This document shows positions 22,881 to 33,771 of a stretch of 64,000 nucleotides of DNA, piece by piece. Both the position numbers and the translations under genes were made by a program. The notes beneath the pieces are model-generated. The model saw only the letters and a list, made by a program, of their open reading frames with translations, was not told where the DNA came from and did not search any database. Source of the DNA: Lolium rigidum (taxonomy: Eukaryota > Streptophyta > Magnoliopsida > Poales > Poaceae); contig NC_061511.1 of the NCBI RefSeq assembly GCF_022539505.1, positions 30,824,620 to 30,888,619 on the forward strand. The letters run 5' to 3'. Within the stretch, counting starts at the first letter, position 1. Each line of letters opens with the position of its first letter.

Positions 22881-23339
22881 CACGGCAAAGAAGGAGTCGC
22901 ACGGCAAAGGCTCCTTTGCCGTGCATTTTATCTGGCCTCACGGCAAAGAGAAGCCCACGGCAACGTCCCAGTCCTTTGCCGAGCATAGTTTCTTTGCCGT
23001 GCGGCCTTATTTCGCCTTTGCCGTCATTATTTCTTTGCCGTGCGCGTTTGAGGGACTTTGCCGTGCGAGGGGACGTTGCCGTGCGGCACCCGTGAGGTTG
23101 CCGTGCTCTATATCTTTGCCGTGCGCCACCCTGTAACTTTGCCGTGCACATGTTCTTTGCCGTGCGGCACCCGTGAGGTTGCCGTGCTCTATATCTTTGC
23201 CGTGCGCCACCCTGTAACTTTGCCGTGCACATGTTCTTTGCCGTGCGTGCCTCTTGCGTCGCACGGCAAAGAAATCTTTGCCGTGCGGTGGCTCACGGCA
23301 ATGATTTGCTGCACGGCAGCGCCTGATTTTCCCGTAGTG
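22881..23339. repeat. CACTA right subterminal repeat region
   Basis: Dense tttgccgtgcg / cacggcaaag motifs mirror the left end. It contains a tandem duplication with an 81-bp period: gtgcggcacccgtgagg occurs at 23,081 and 23,162, followed by the same ctctatatctttgccgtg and cctgtaactttgccgtgc strings. Overlapping ORFs are repeat artefacts. Confidence 0.85.
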
Positions 23340-24310
23340 TAAGCATATTCCCAAACAAGGATCATATGCTTGTACAACATTGGCTTTGGTGTGCAGCCGC
23401 ATAAGTAGTAAGCAACATCCCACCGGGACAATGTAGCACTCTCAAAGGCACCACCAAACTGGAGGCCATATCCATCCTGTAAGCTTTGACGTCCCAAGTA
23501 TTCTTGTTGGAATCAACCAAGAGCCATATAATTGTCACACCCGCCATTGTCTGAAACATGCATGCATATGGCACCATTGAGCTCGGCTATGTTGTTGGTG
23601 GTAGCATATGGCACCATTGAGCTCGGCTATGTTGTTGGTGGTCGCCCTCTGACCGGCGGCTCTCGGGGGTCCTTTCACCACCATCCACTCCTCACTCTCG
23701 AGGTCGAAGCAGAGCACATCCTTCTCTTTGATCTAGAACAAGAAGTGCGAGGCACCAATGACGGTGAGGCCGGAGCTAAAACCATAACAATAACAAAGCA
23801 TTGTCGGATGTGATTGTGCTTGCCTCCAGTCGGCCCCGCACTAATCAAGGACCTCGAAAGAAAGATGGCCGGTGGGAGTCTTTTGCGAAGCCGAGGCGTC
23901 GAAAGACCTTGCACACACCGGACCAGGCGGTACGTCCGAAGGAGAATTGATCTCCCGAGGCCTTCCTTAGCCGATTTCGAATAATCCAGGAAGAGTGTTT
24001 CCCCTGTGGCTAGCTAGGTGAAACGGGTTCCGAAGTTGATGCCGACGCAGTCGTCGTGGCAAGCCCTGGACGTCCCCTCCTGCCACAAGTCCATGACCCT
24101 GACGGCGCCCTCCGTGTCCATCGACTACAGGGCCCGCCGCGCTCGCAGGCCGTCTTGGTGACAAGGAGCGGCTCGGCCCGGGACCTGTTCGTGGCGAGGA
24201 AGACTGGCTCAGAGACGAGGGCATGCCAAGATCGATGATAGGTGTGCTGGTCGCATGGCGGCGGAGCCAAGGTTGATCACGGCAGCGCCATTTAGACACT
24301 AGTGGTGGAG
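23340..24310 (-). pseudogene. F-box-associated domain protein relic, copy A
   Basis: On the minus strand, pieces in changing frames read LFLDYSKSAKEGLGRSILLR, then SSGLTVIGASHFLF-type sequence, DVLCFDLESEEWMVVKGPPR, TIIWLLVDSNKNTW, MASSLVVPLRVLH and CTPKPMLYK. This order matches the C-terminal F-box-associated region of large grass F-box families (substrate-binding part of SCF ubiquitin ligases). An N-terminal F-box was not recognised. Stops and frameshifts break it, a 38-bp tandem duplication at about 23,566-23,641 adds another lesion, and the 3' end is displaced 14 kb leftwards by the CACTA element. Confidence 0.65.
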
Positions 24311-24339
24311 ACGCCATGCCAGCGTGCGGGCTCGACAAG

Positions 24340-25250
24340 GAACTGATCGGCGGAGATTACCTTCTTTTTTTGAACTTGGAAAGAGATTTCCTTGAAAATT
24401 TGCAAATAATAAATCATTGAATGGCAGCGCGCGGGCTTGATCGATGAGCGGAGAAGCCAAACAGATTGATATCGTGGGTGGCAGTTGCCGTAGTCACATC
24501 GTATCGTGTTGAAATTTGGAGACCTCACTGATGTACGTGAAAAACTTGGGCCCGTTAGCCACGAGGCCCACGAACGAAAGGGAACAATGACTTTCCCGCG
24601 CGATCGAGAGCAACAAGAGAGCGAAAAGAAAAGATGCACGTGCAAACTCGATGCGATCGCTGCACCTGAAGCTAAGTCTCTGCCAGCTTTCCTTCTTTTC
24701 TTTTCTTTTCTTTACCGTGTTGCGTATTTGATCGATTAGCACCTACTTTCCGCTAAATCAAATTCGGAGACGAGTAGGATCGATCGCTTAATTAAGCAGC
24801 CAATTCTTCTCTCCCTCCTTTTTTTCTCTCACCAACAAACGTGACTAGCCAATTGCATGGAATTCATCCATTCTTTCAGCAGCGTGAGAATAATCCTAGC
24901 TCCAACGCTCTGTCCATCTTTCCTTTTCGCCCAAGCAAATTCTTCTTGGAGGTTAATATACCAATTTATAACTTCACCCAATTCCTGGACATTCACATCA
25001 AAGATCAAATACTAGCGCACATATATATCGTCATATCATTACGAGACATTTGAATGCAGAGTTCAACTCTTTCATCACACAGCCTCTCATGCATCAAACA
25101 CAAATGGAAGCCATCAACCAATTAATCAATAAAGATTACAAACCATTATCGCGCGGAGGATTATTATACAAAAAATGTTACAATACTGCTAGTCAACTGA
25201 ATATATATAGGGCAGCAAAATAAACTGAACTGATAATAAAATTATCCAAG
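24340..25250. other. Duplicated intergenic segment
   Basis: Matches 59,940-60,860. It is AT-rich with scattered gatcgatc-type sites. Short ORFs (60-80 codons) are not conserved in length between copies except a weak plus-strand ORF at 24,841-25,053 / 60,449-60,661, which carries no known motif. No gene is called. Confidence 0.5.
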
Positions 25251-27530
25251 GCACGAGTGTATCTTGCTTGGAGCACACAACACAATGCATGCCAATATGT
25301 GCTCAACCAAAACAGAAAAATCGCTGCCACTCACCCAGCAAGCTAGCAGCCTCTCCGTTGCTTTCGAGGGCCAACTTCTGTCTCCCATCCAACTAGATCC
25401 ATCAGCATGTTATCCGCCGCCACCAACCTCCTTCCCATCATCTGCTCCATACATCAGCCTGCCAAGAATCACACATCAGTACGTTGTTGGAACAAGCAAA
25501 TAAAACAACCTACTCATGAACGAACCACATTGACTGACAAGTCAATCTCTGTACAAGAGATGGCATGCCAACACGCCACTAGATGAGAAATCACGGCATA
25601 TTTCTGTCAGCAAACCCACCAACACATCAGCAGAAGTATATCTAGACAATAGAACAATGCCAAGTTCTGAAATTTCATGGCACTGCCAAAAAAAAATAGA
25701 AGGCTATTTTGACTCAAACACTCAAGCCAATACGAACCAATCAGAAGCTACAAGAATCCAATGGTAATCACTACAAGCTGCGGAAGATTAAATTTCCAGG
25801 TTTAAAGTATTTGGAGACCATTAAGTTATATAACAGGATGACAGGTTCAAAAATGGCATCCCTCGGCAACACTACAACAATTGTGGCTGATGTAATTCTA
25901 GTTACAAACATGGTGAGTCAACAAAATGACAAACAGGTTGCATCAAGTTTTAATGAGCTACTCCAAACAAACATAGATCCATTACCTAGGCTAGCTGATC
26001 ATCACAAACTTGACAGGAAAAATCGAATGTGTTGCCAAAGTGGATCTAGCCAACCGGCTACCTCAGCCAGCTTGTGTAGTTCTGAACATGGAAAAGCACC
26101 CAAAATTTCAAAATGGATGTTCCCACCTTTGCACATACAGTCATGATTGGGCTCATTGCAACTACGATATTTCAAGCTGAAGTTACCGTGCAAAAAAAAA
26201 AAAGTTCCAACAACAGGCCAACATCACCACTTTAGCTACTACACATATCCGTTAACTTCAGAAAAGAAAGGGACAAGGCAATGACACCGTTAACTTCAGA
26301 AAAGAAAGGGACAAGGCAATGATAGTGTACCCATCAGTTCAAGTATGATAGAAACATGAATAATGTACAAAAAGTTACACTAGAGAACATGGGAAATTAC
26401 TTATCAGATGACATATGCCAGAACCCAACTAGATGAGAAATCACAACACATTTCTATGCAAATCCACCAACAGATCAGCCAAAGTATATCTAGCTAACAG
26501 AACTATGCCAAGTTCTGCAATTTCTTGGCATCGCCAAAAATAAATAAATTTAGTAGGCTATTTGAACTCAAACACTCAAAGCCAATATGAACCAATCAGA
26601 AGCTACCAGAATCCAGTGGTAATCAGTACAATTTGCGCAAGATCGAATTTCTTTATACTAGGGCAGACTCCTAACACCCAGGTTGGAGACCATGACGATA
26701 TAAGCAGAATGACAGGTTCAAAAATGCCATCGACTCTTACCAGGACAAAAAAAAACTGTGCAGCTTCTGCTCAATTTAAAATACTTGGAGACCATGACAA
26801 CTCTACTGCAAACTTTACAAATGCATAAGTTGAAGGCAGAAATCTTGTCACGGGGATGAATAACACAATTGGATGCCAAGAAATTGATACTTGAAACAAT
26901 AACAAATCATGTCCAGAATCATATGCAACACTACGACACTTGTGGCTCTTGTACTAGTATTTACACGCATGGTGAAACAACAAAATGACACACAGGTTGC
27001 ATCAGGTTTTAATTAGCTACTCCAAACAAAGATAGGTTGATCACCTAGGATAGCTGATCATCACAAACTTGACAGAAATATTGAATGATGTAAAAGTGGG
27101 TCTAGACCACAGAACAATGCCCAATTCTGAATTTTCACCACCACGACAAAACAATATATTTACAAGGCTATTTGAACTCAAACACTCAAGCAAATATGAA
27201 CCAATCGGAGCTACCAGGTTCCAATGGTAATCAGTACAAGCTACGAAAGATCAAATTCCCCACAAACCTGGGCCTCATCCTTGCCGATATCCGAGTCCCC
27301 CTATGCACCGGAAAACGAAGAAATGTGGCAAAAGGTTAGTATTTTTCAAGAGAGGGGCGCCAGAAACCTAGCCAAGTGGACAAGGAGTACCTTCATTGGG
27401 GTCGTCCTTGTTCCCGGCGAGCAACATCGGAGGAAACAGACAGGATGGACCCCAGACGCTGCACTAGCCACCATCGCTCCTGCTGGTTGGCTCTCCGATG
27501 CTTCGGCATGGCGGCCAGCTAGCCGGTGAT
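25250..27530. repeat. Local imperfect triplication of 0.7-0.85-kb units
   Basis: Blocks starting near 25,588, 26,432 and 27,090 share gaaatcac..catttct, agaacaatgccaagttctg and the run tcaaacactcaag..ccaat..gaaccaatc. The same three blocks are in copy B near 61,185, 62,025 and 62,680, so the triplication is older than the segmental duplication. It is probably intronic or downstream sequence of a minus-strand transcription unit. No protein is supported. Confidence 0.65.
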
Positions 27531-27599
27531 GGTCAGAGGGCGCAACAAGAGAACCAGCTGCGCTGCAGCACCACCGCCCAGTCGAGCCCTCCTTCCAGC

Positions 27600-30421
27600 A
27601 GGTAGTAAGGTGCAGCAGGTCGAAGAACGGACAAGCAATGGACTAACAATTAATTCGTGCAGTGCATATCAATCAACACAGTAACAAAATGGAGATGAGG
27701 ACAGAAGCATGACCTTGGTGACAATGGCAGAGCCAGACTTGTCAGAGACGCTGCCGGAGCGGAAGGTGTACTGCTCCAACGCCGCCGCGACGCCGTGGTT
27801 ACTAGAGCTGGTTGGCTATCCGCTGCTTCGGCATGGCGGCCAGCTACAGAGGGCACAACAACAGAACCAGATGCGGTGCAGCACCACCGCCCAGTCGAGC
27901 CCTCCTTCCAGCTCGAAGTAGGTGCGTGAGCCACAGCTCCGCCTGCCGTCGTGCAGTGGCAACCATGGTAGTAGACGGGTCTCTACAACACAAGGGCCAC
28001 TGCCAGTACCGCACAGGCAGCCGCCGATCCAATAGGGGCGAAAAAGAAGACCCCTTTCTTCTTCTTCAGTTCACCTCCCCCTTTCCTGCAACAGTTAGAA
28101 ATCCACTGAAACATCAGGGGCAGAACACCTTCAGTACACTCGTTACTAAAAACAATGGTCTTAAACATAGGCAAGTTTTAGAACAGATAAGATGTCGGTA
28201 CAATATTTATTTTGTACTATACCATAGCTTGTCAGAATATGGATAACAACCATCCTAAAATGATTATACTGTAGCAGCGCACGAATGATAACTAACGCTA
28301 ATTCGTCATTTCACCTACCTCCCCCTTTCCTGCAATAGTTAGAAATCCACTGAAACATCAGGGGCAGAACACCTTCATGAGACTTGTTACTAAATAGCAA
28401 CGGTCTTAAACATAAGCAAGTTTTAGAAGAGATAAGCTGTTGGTACAATATTTTGTACTATACCAGAGGTCGTCAAAATATGGATACAACCATCCTAAAA
28501 GGATTGTACTGTAGCAGTGCGCGAATGATAACTAACGCTAATTCGTCATTTTGATATTTCGATCGGAATCCTGCACTATGATTAACATCGACAAGCAATG
28601 ACCTGAATCCTAGGAAATCCTTGAATGAGAACCCAGGCCAATGGTACGCCGTGCAATTCACAACAATACAGAAACAAAATGAAGCAGGGATAAACAGACA
28701 CACGCATCCAAGCCAGCCAGCGGCTGCTACTGAAAACAGGGCCATTACTGCAAGGACTTTCAAGCAATGGACTAACAATTAATCCGGGTCATGTCACGCG
28801 GTGCAGTGCATATCAATCAACACAGTAACGAAATGGAGATGAGGACAGAAGCATGACCTTGGTGACAATGGCAGAGCCGGACTTGTCGGAGACGCTGCCG
28901 GAGCGGAAGGTGTACTGCTCCAACGCCGCCGCGACGCCGTGGTTACTAGAGCTGGTTGGCTCTCCGCTGCTTCGGCATGGCAGCCAGCTACAGAGGGGCA
29001 CAACAACAGAACCAGCTGCGCCGCAGCACCACCGCCCAGTCGAGCCCCCTCCTTCCAGCTGGAGGTAGGTGCATCAGCCACAGCTCCGCCTGCCGTCGTG
29101 CGGTGGCAACCATGGTAGTAGACGGGTCTCCCGCCTCTACAACACAAGGTGCCAGAACCGCACAGGCACCCGCCGATCCAATAGGGGCGAAAAAGAAGAC
29201 CCCTTTCTTCTTCTTCTTCATATCTCCTCCTCCTTTCCTGCAACAGTTAGAAATCCACTGAAACATCAGGGGCAGAACACCATCAGTACAATCGTTACTA
29301 AAAACAATGGTCTTAAACATAAGCAAGTTTTAGAACAGATAAGCTAGTTGTCCGTACAATATTTTGTACTATACCAGAGCTCGTTAAAAATATGGATACA
29401 ACCATCCTAAAAGGATTGTACTGCAGGAGTGCACGAACGATAACTAACGGTAATTCGTCATTTTGATATTTCGATCAGAATACTGCACTGTTGATAACAT
29501 CGACAACCAATGACCTGAATCCTAGGAAATCCTTGAGTGAGCACCCAGGCCACAATGGTACGCGGTGCAAATCAGAACAATACAGCAAGAGAATGAAGCC
29601 TAGGTATAAACAGACACACGCATCCAAGACAACCACAGAGTCCGCCAGCCAGCGGCTGCTACTGAAAACAGGGCCATTACCGCAAGATCGGACAAGCAAA
29701 TGGACTAACAAATTAATTCGGATCATGTCACAGTAACGAAATGGAGATGAGGACAGAAGCATGACCTTTTGGAGCCGGACTTGTCGGAGACGGTGCTGGA
29801 GCGGAAGTTGTAGTGCTCCAACGCCTCCGCTCCTCCTCCTGCAGCTAGGGCAAGAAATATTTGTTTTTCAGTCGAAACGAATTAGGGAAGAAGAAGGGGA
29901 TTAGGTTTAGGGTTTAGCTACCATACCCATACCTAGACGGCGACGTCCCTGAGCAGAGGTGGCAGGCCGGTCGGTGAGGGAGGGCAAGAGGGCGGCCTCA
30001 CCCCAGACGAAGGCGGCGCTGGAGATCGAGGAGAACCCGCGCGCACGGAAGAGATGGGGAACCGAGCGGGGAGAAGGGCCGGTAGTTGCGCCGCCGCGTC
30101 CTGCTCGCCGGCGCCCTCCTTGGGCCACGCGTGACGCGGGCAGCGAGGTCGACGGAGCGCCGCACACCATCCTACCGCTGCACGCGCGCTCCGGCGAGCA
30201 AGCCGCCGCGACCCCGCCTGTGTCGTCGGCGGGCAACTGGTGGTTGTGGGCGGTCGATCTAGTGAGTTGGCTCGGGAGCGGGCTGAAGTGGGTCCGGGGG
30301 AGGTGGACGGCGACGGCGGAGGAGAGGAGGTCTGGGGTGGGGAAGAAGAGGGCGCCGGCGAGTGGCGGCGCCGGGCGATTAGAACCGGCGGATGGTATCG
30401 GGGAGGGGAGAGAGAGGCCAC
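27600..30421 (-). pseudogene. Candidate minus-strand gene with tandemly repeated exon-like units
   Basis: GC-rich block 30,421-29,940 ends at a good donor (gtatgggt) and looks like a first exon, but no ATG-started frame runs through it. Exon-like piece one reads ALEQYTFRSGSVSDKSGS at about 28,945-28,862 and 27,800-27,720, with a diverged form (ALEHYNFRSSTVSDKSGS) at 29,850-29,770 after an acceptor ctgcag. Exon-like piece two follows acceptor ttgcag or ctgcag and reads KKKKGVFFFAPIGS then ACAVLA, at about 29,236-29,100 and 28,085-27,980. It looks like a basic stretch plus a C-terminal membrane helix. Amino acid conservation between pieces suggests past coding. The protein family was not recognised. 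Confidence 0.35.
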
Positions 30422-30740
30422 GGTGATGGATCCTTTAATGAACGTGATTAAAGGAGTTCATTTTGGCTCGTACCCCTAACCTCTGTTCCGTACCATGGCA
30501 GCGTGCGCTGTGCGGCATGTGCGCCAATGGATGATGCTCCCGGCGTCGTACGTGTTCGACTCGGAGTCTTTTTTTTTTTTTTGAAGTATGTTCGACTCGG
30601 AGTCTGATTGCACGCCGAGTTTAGCTAGATTGACGGTTCAAACTGCCAATGACTAGATGAGGCCCGCCAAGTCGTCAGGCAGATAGATATATTGCCTCCA
30701 CCATATTACCAGGAACAACAAAAACCGAAATCCCCACCAC
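30420..30740. promoter_or_regulatory. Possible bidirectional promoter interval
   Basis: About 300 bp between the GC-rich minus-strand candidate exon and the plus-strand ORF at 30,745. A TATA-like gatatatt lies near 30,688, 50-60 bp before the ATG. It also contains the poly(T) micro-insertion at 30,570-30,588. Functional assignment is inference. Confidence 0.35.
30570..30588 (-). mobile_element. Minimal retroposition event: poly(A) tail with 6 nt, flanked by 17-bp TSD
   Basis: tgttcgactcggagtct occurs at 30,553-30,569 and again at 30,589-30,605. Between them are only thirteen T followed by gaagta. Read on the minus strand this is tacttc plus an A-tail, as expected for an extremely 5'-truncated LINE/SINE-type insertion. 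Confidence 0.75.
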
Positions 30741-30744
30741 GGAG

Positions 30745-31176
30745 ATGGCCCAGTCAGACTGGGACAGATTCATGGCCGACGACGAAGGTTTCCGGCAACA
30801 GAAGACGCCGGAGACGAAGAAGAGGGCGGCCGATGACACGCCGGCGGACGCCTACTACACGGAGAAGAGGGTCAAGGCCAACTGCTGGGAGCGGTCCCAG
30901 GACGAGCACGTCGAAGCCGTCCGGGAAACCCAGCGGGCCCAGTCGATCTGGTACCAGAGATTAAAGGCCGCATCCGACAGGGTCGCCGACTACCTCGCCG
31001 GCTTAAGCACCAAGGAACACTGGTCTCGCCTCTCGCGTCAGGCCGCCGATGCAGCGAAAAACGGGTTTGAGACCTTGCGTTTTTGGTGCGGTGGACGAAG
31101 ACCTCAAAGACGGCGACGATTCTTCACTCCTCGAGGTCATTACCGGAACGTGATGAAGACAAAGAAAAGGTTTTAA
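30745..31176 (+). CDS. Hypothetical protein, 143 aa
   Basis: Single ATG-started ORF in good context (gagATGgcc) ending at TAA 31,174-31,176. The protein is highly charged. It begins MAQSDWDRFMADDEGF, has a mid-region rich in Glu, Lys and Arg (VRETQRAQSIWYQRLKAASD) that may be helical or coiled, and ends in a strongly basic tail (GGRRPQRRRRFF, NVMKTKKRF) that could act as a nuclear signal. No known domain was recognised. A TATA-like site lies upstream and AT-rich sequence with aataca/aataat elements follows. It lies outside any recognised transposon. It could be a genuine small grass gene or a gene fragment. Confidence 0.5.
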   Translation: MAQSDWDRFMADDEGFRQQKTPETKKRAADDTPADAYYTEKRVKANCWERSQDEHVEAVRETQRAQSIWYQRLKAASDRVADYLAGLSTKEHWSRLSRQAADAAKNGFETLRFWCGGRRPQRRRRFFTPRGHYRNVMKTKKRF

Positions 31177-31189
31177 TGATGTCATCTTC

Positions 31190-31920
31190 ATGGCTCAAGA
31201 TATATTGTGGACAATATGCTTGTTTTTCATGTTTAATATCATGCGGTTGAATACAATAATGTTGTTAATTCATCTGTAATCTTTTCCTTCCTTTCGTAAC
31301 TAAGCGGCGTATCAAGTTTCTCAGAAGGAAATAGCAATACATTAGGAAAATTAGAGTACTTTTCCCAATCATCCAAAGTTTCTCTTTACACCCGAGGCCC
31401 TAGATCTTTTTCTATGTCGAACGTCTGCTACCTTTTCTCATATTTAGATAAATCTCCGATATTCTTTTATAGATAGAGCGAGTAGTACAATGTACTAAAA
31501 TGTCGCTATAGTAGGCCAAGTATTTTACTACAGTTAAGTAAATTAGAAGGTGAAACAATGTCACGTCTCACTAGTAACACGTCAATAGCGCTTGAAGCAC
31601 GCAAAATACCTCTTTTGTAACCCAGGCTTTATGTAGCCTGGTTTATTTATTTTTCATAAACTTCAAAAATTTTAATTTTATAAATCTAAAATATTTTGAA
31701 AAAACATACAGACGTAGGGAATGTCTAAATCTTTAGATTGAAATACATTATATTTTGCCGCCAGTTGATAGTCTCACGAAATGATAAAATCTAGATTATA
31801 GTGTTCATTACTATTCATCAATGATGAAATTAAGATTTTTTATTTCTGCTGAGTTCAAAATACAACATATTTCATTCTAAAAATTTACACATTTGTAGAA
31901 TACAATATTATCTATATCAT
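31190..31920. other. AT-rich intergenic sequence
   Basis: Holds the likely 3' region of the 143-aa ORF and about 600 bp of AT-rich sequence. No TIRs, RNA gene or credible ORF were seen. Confidence 0.5.
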
Positions 31921-31927
31921 GACATGT

Positions 31928-32640
31928 CTAGTCAGACAGGTCCCGCGGGCATAACTCTATGTAGGAGTCCGGCTCGGGCACGACCCGACATGGACGTCGT
32001 CCCTGACCAGGTTGCAGACCATCCTCCTCCTCGAGCAGCCTCTTGATGTGCGTCGTCATCCTCCCGATGTCCTTCCTGGCCACGGCGGCCTGGGCAGTAC
32101 TGATGGAGGTGAAGGTGAGCTCCTTGTACGTGAGCTGCACGGCGAGGCTGCGGCACGCGACGTAGATGCAGGCGGCGTAGACGGAGTCCCTGTTGCGTAC
32201 GACCGGGCAGCAGCCGCCCTTGCCCTCTTTCGTCATCAGCTTCTTGAACGTCTCATTGGCCTGGTCCCGGATGGCGGCGGTGAGGCCGAGCCGGTCCGCC
32301 ATGTCGGCGATGGCGCGGCAGCCGTCCAGGAGCTGGGTCTTGGAATGGCGTCGAGCGGCAGGGCGTCCTTGCTGGCGGCGGAGGACTTCTTGGCATCGTT
32401 GTTGGAGCAGGTGATGGTGCTGGAGAGTTTGGCGTCGAGGAATGGCTCGACGACGCTGCTCGCGTCGTGGGGGCGACTCGGGCCGCTCGTCGGTGATATA
32501 GCGCGCACGCGATGCAGATGGCCGGTGTCGCCTGTGGTGTGGTTGGGCGCAGTCGATGATCATGCGCGCGAGCGAAGCAACAAGGGTTGACGACCACGGC
32601 ACCGTCGCGCGGGCGCATCGATCCCGATCGATCATGTGCG
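31928..32640 (-). pseudogene. TFIIB-like protein, first cyclin fold, with frame shifts
   Basis: TFIIB-family proteins bridge TBP-bound promoters and RNA polymerase; they have an N-terminal zinc ribbon and two cyclin folds. Here the minus-strand frame reads CRAIADMADRLGLTAAIRDQ, ANETFKKLM, RDSVYAACIYVACRS, YKELTF and ARKDIGRMTTHIKRLLEEE, which matches the first cyclin fold. Upstream, ICIACALY and YITDERPES resemble the zinc-ribbon end and the linker, but they lie in different frames, and the VEPFLDAKLSSTI-type linker is in a third. At least two to three frame changes are needed. The ORF stops soon after the first fold and no second fold follows. I read it as a pseudogene of a divergent TFIIB-like paralogue; sequencing errors are an alternative. 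Confidence 0.65.
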
Positions 32641-33151
32641 ACTTTGGCGCGTGGTGACAGGCTGGCTAGGCGGGGAGACTCGCTGCGAATCCGAAAGGAG
32701 GAAGCGAATCGATCGATGCCAAACAAGTTTGACGCCAAAGAAGCGCATCTCAAACAAACGACCCACCGAATATATGTGGTTTCTTGCTTTTCTGGTGAAC
32801 TACTAAAACACGTACGTACGTAGCTTGTCTGACTTACCGCCGGGAACAAAAGAAAGACGATGGATTTGCACGTACACGTACCCGATGCCTTCATTTTCTC
32901 TAGCTCGTTCGTGCGTGCGTGCACACCATCGATGCTTGATAGATTCACACGACCTCGCGCCCCTTGCCCGCCACAGATCTACCCGACTTGGCTCCAAACA
33001 TTTTAACATCTCCATCCATACCTACCTCTTCGATCTGGACCGGTTTAATTGTTTCAGAGAAACAAATCAAAACGCTGCATGAATTCAGATCCAAACAGAA
33101 AACAAAAATAAAAATCATGGATTCAAGCCCACGATGTATTACCTGCACGAT

Positions 33152-33305
33152 GGCGGAAACCTCGGCTGCTCCATGGCGCTCCATGCCGAGGATGGAGTGA
33201 ACCACCGTACCGAGATCAGGGTAGAGTGCCTCCTCTCCTCTCCTCTCCTCTCCTCTCCTCTCCTCTCCGAGCAAGAGTCCAAGTCTAAGTCGTCACACAC
33301 GACGC
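33152..33305 (-). other. Putative first exon / 5' UTR of the TFIIB-like gene
   Basis: Minus-strand sequence downstream of the TATA box. It contains the CTCCT microsatellite and an ATG starting MERHGAAEVSAIVQ, then a GT donor (gtaatacatc) at about 33,150. Joining it to the TFIIB-like segment is inference from position and strand. Confidence 0.35.
33229..33268. repeat. (CTCCT)n microsatellite
   Basis: About eight perfect 5-bp units. On the minus strand it is an AGGAG run in the presumed 5' leader of the TFIIB-like gene. Confidence 0.9.
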
Positions 33306-33328
33306 ACGCGTTGGTTCCACCCCATCTA

Positions 33329-33338
33329 CTATTTATAG
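33329..33338 (-). promoter_or_regulatory. TATA box
   Basis: The minus strand reads CTATAAATAG, a textbook plant TATA box, about 30 bp before the presumed transcript start near 33,305 and upstream of the TFIIB-like segment. Confidence 0.6.
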
Positions 33339-33420
33339 AGTCGAGGCAACGCTGAATTTTCATTCAAAGCTTGAAAAATGGCGCTAGTTTTTCAGCTTTC
33401 CCGCTAAACTTTTCCTGCTA

Positions 33421-33771
33421 CTCCCTCCATACCGGATTACTGGGCTTCAATTGAAATTAGAGAAAACCCCAAAAATTAGGCTCAATTATCATTTAATGCA
33501 GCGTTAACTAGGGAGGTTATGGGGAGAAAATACATGCATGCTCTGATTACACGGACCTGATTGGTAGCTACGGGGGACATGCAGCCGGAGGTTGTTATTA
33601 GGCTGCATGCGGAAGGAATTAGCCAATGCATGCGCCTAGAAAACGGCCGGTTGCTTATCTCTTCACATTAATCATGGAAATTCGAGATTAGAGGGTGAAA
33701 TTGTGCCAATAGCTGAGCACCTAGGTCGCAGAGCTTCTCCTAATAAGCCTAATAAATCGGTATGGAGGGAG
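33421..33771. mobile_element. Stowaway MITE, 351 bp
   Basis: Starts CTCCCTCCATACCGGATTA and ends in the inverted ...CGGTATGGAGGGAG. The TA dinucleotide flanks both sides (33,419-33,420 and 33,772-33,773). This is the Tc1/mariner-derived Stowaway signature. It sits about 80 bp upstream of the TATA box of the TFIIB-like gene. Confidence 0.88.

Larger units (their letters stand above)
9274..23339. mobile_element. CACTA (En/Spm) DNA transposon, 14.07 kb, non-autonomous, with nested insertions
   Basis: The left terminus reads CACTACGGGAAAGACTGGCG. The right terminus, reverse-complemented, reads CACTACGGGAAAATCAGGCG. These are imperfect terminal inverted repeats (TIRs) of about 29 bp. The TSD is TAA. 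Both ends carry dense subterminal repeats. Inside are a broken ORF1-type gene, an array of ~520-bp telomere-motif units and a complete LTR retrotransposon. I see no TNP2-type transposase gene, so the element would depend on a relative for movement. The corresponding site in copy B (about 58,950) lacks it. Confidence 0.93.
23340..30065. repeat. Segmental duplication, copy A, right part
   Basis: Co-linear with 58,951-64,000. It starts exactly at the CACTA right TSD (taagcatattcccaaacaag in both). Copy A is longer, mainly because of extra tandem units at 27,600-29,850. Confidence 0.9.

Noticed and set aside
28794..29243. 149-codon minus-strand ORF
   Set aside because: Its low-complexity frame is not conserved between tandem units. 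Another frame (with YTFRSGSVSDKSGS) is conserved instead.
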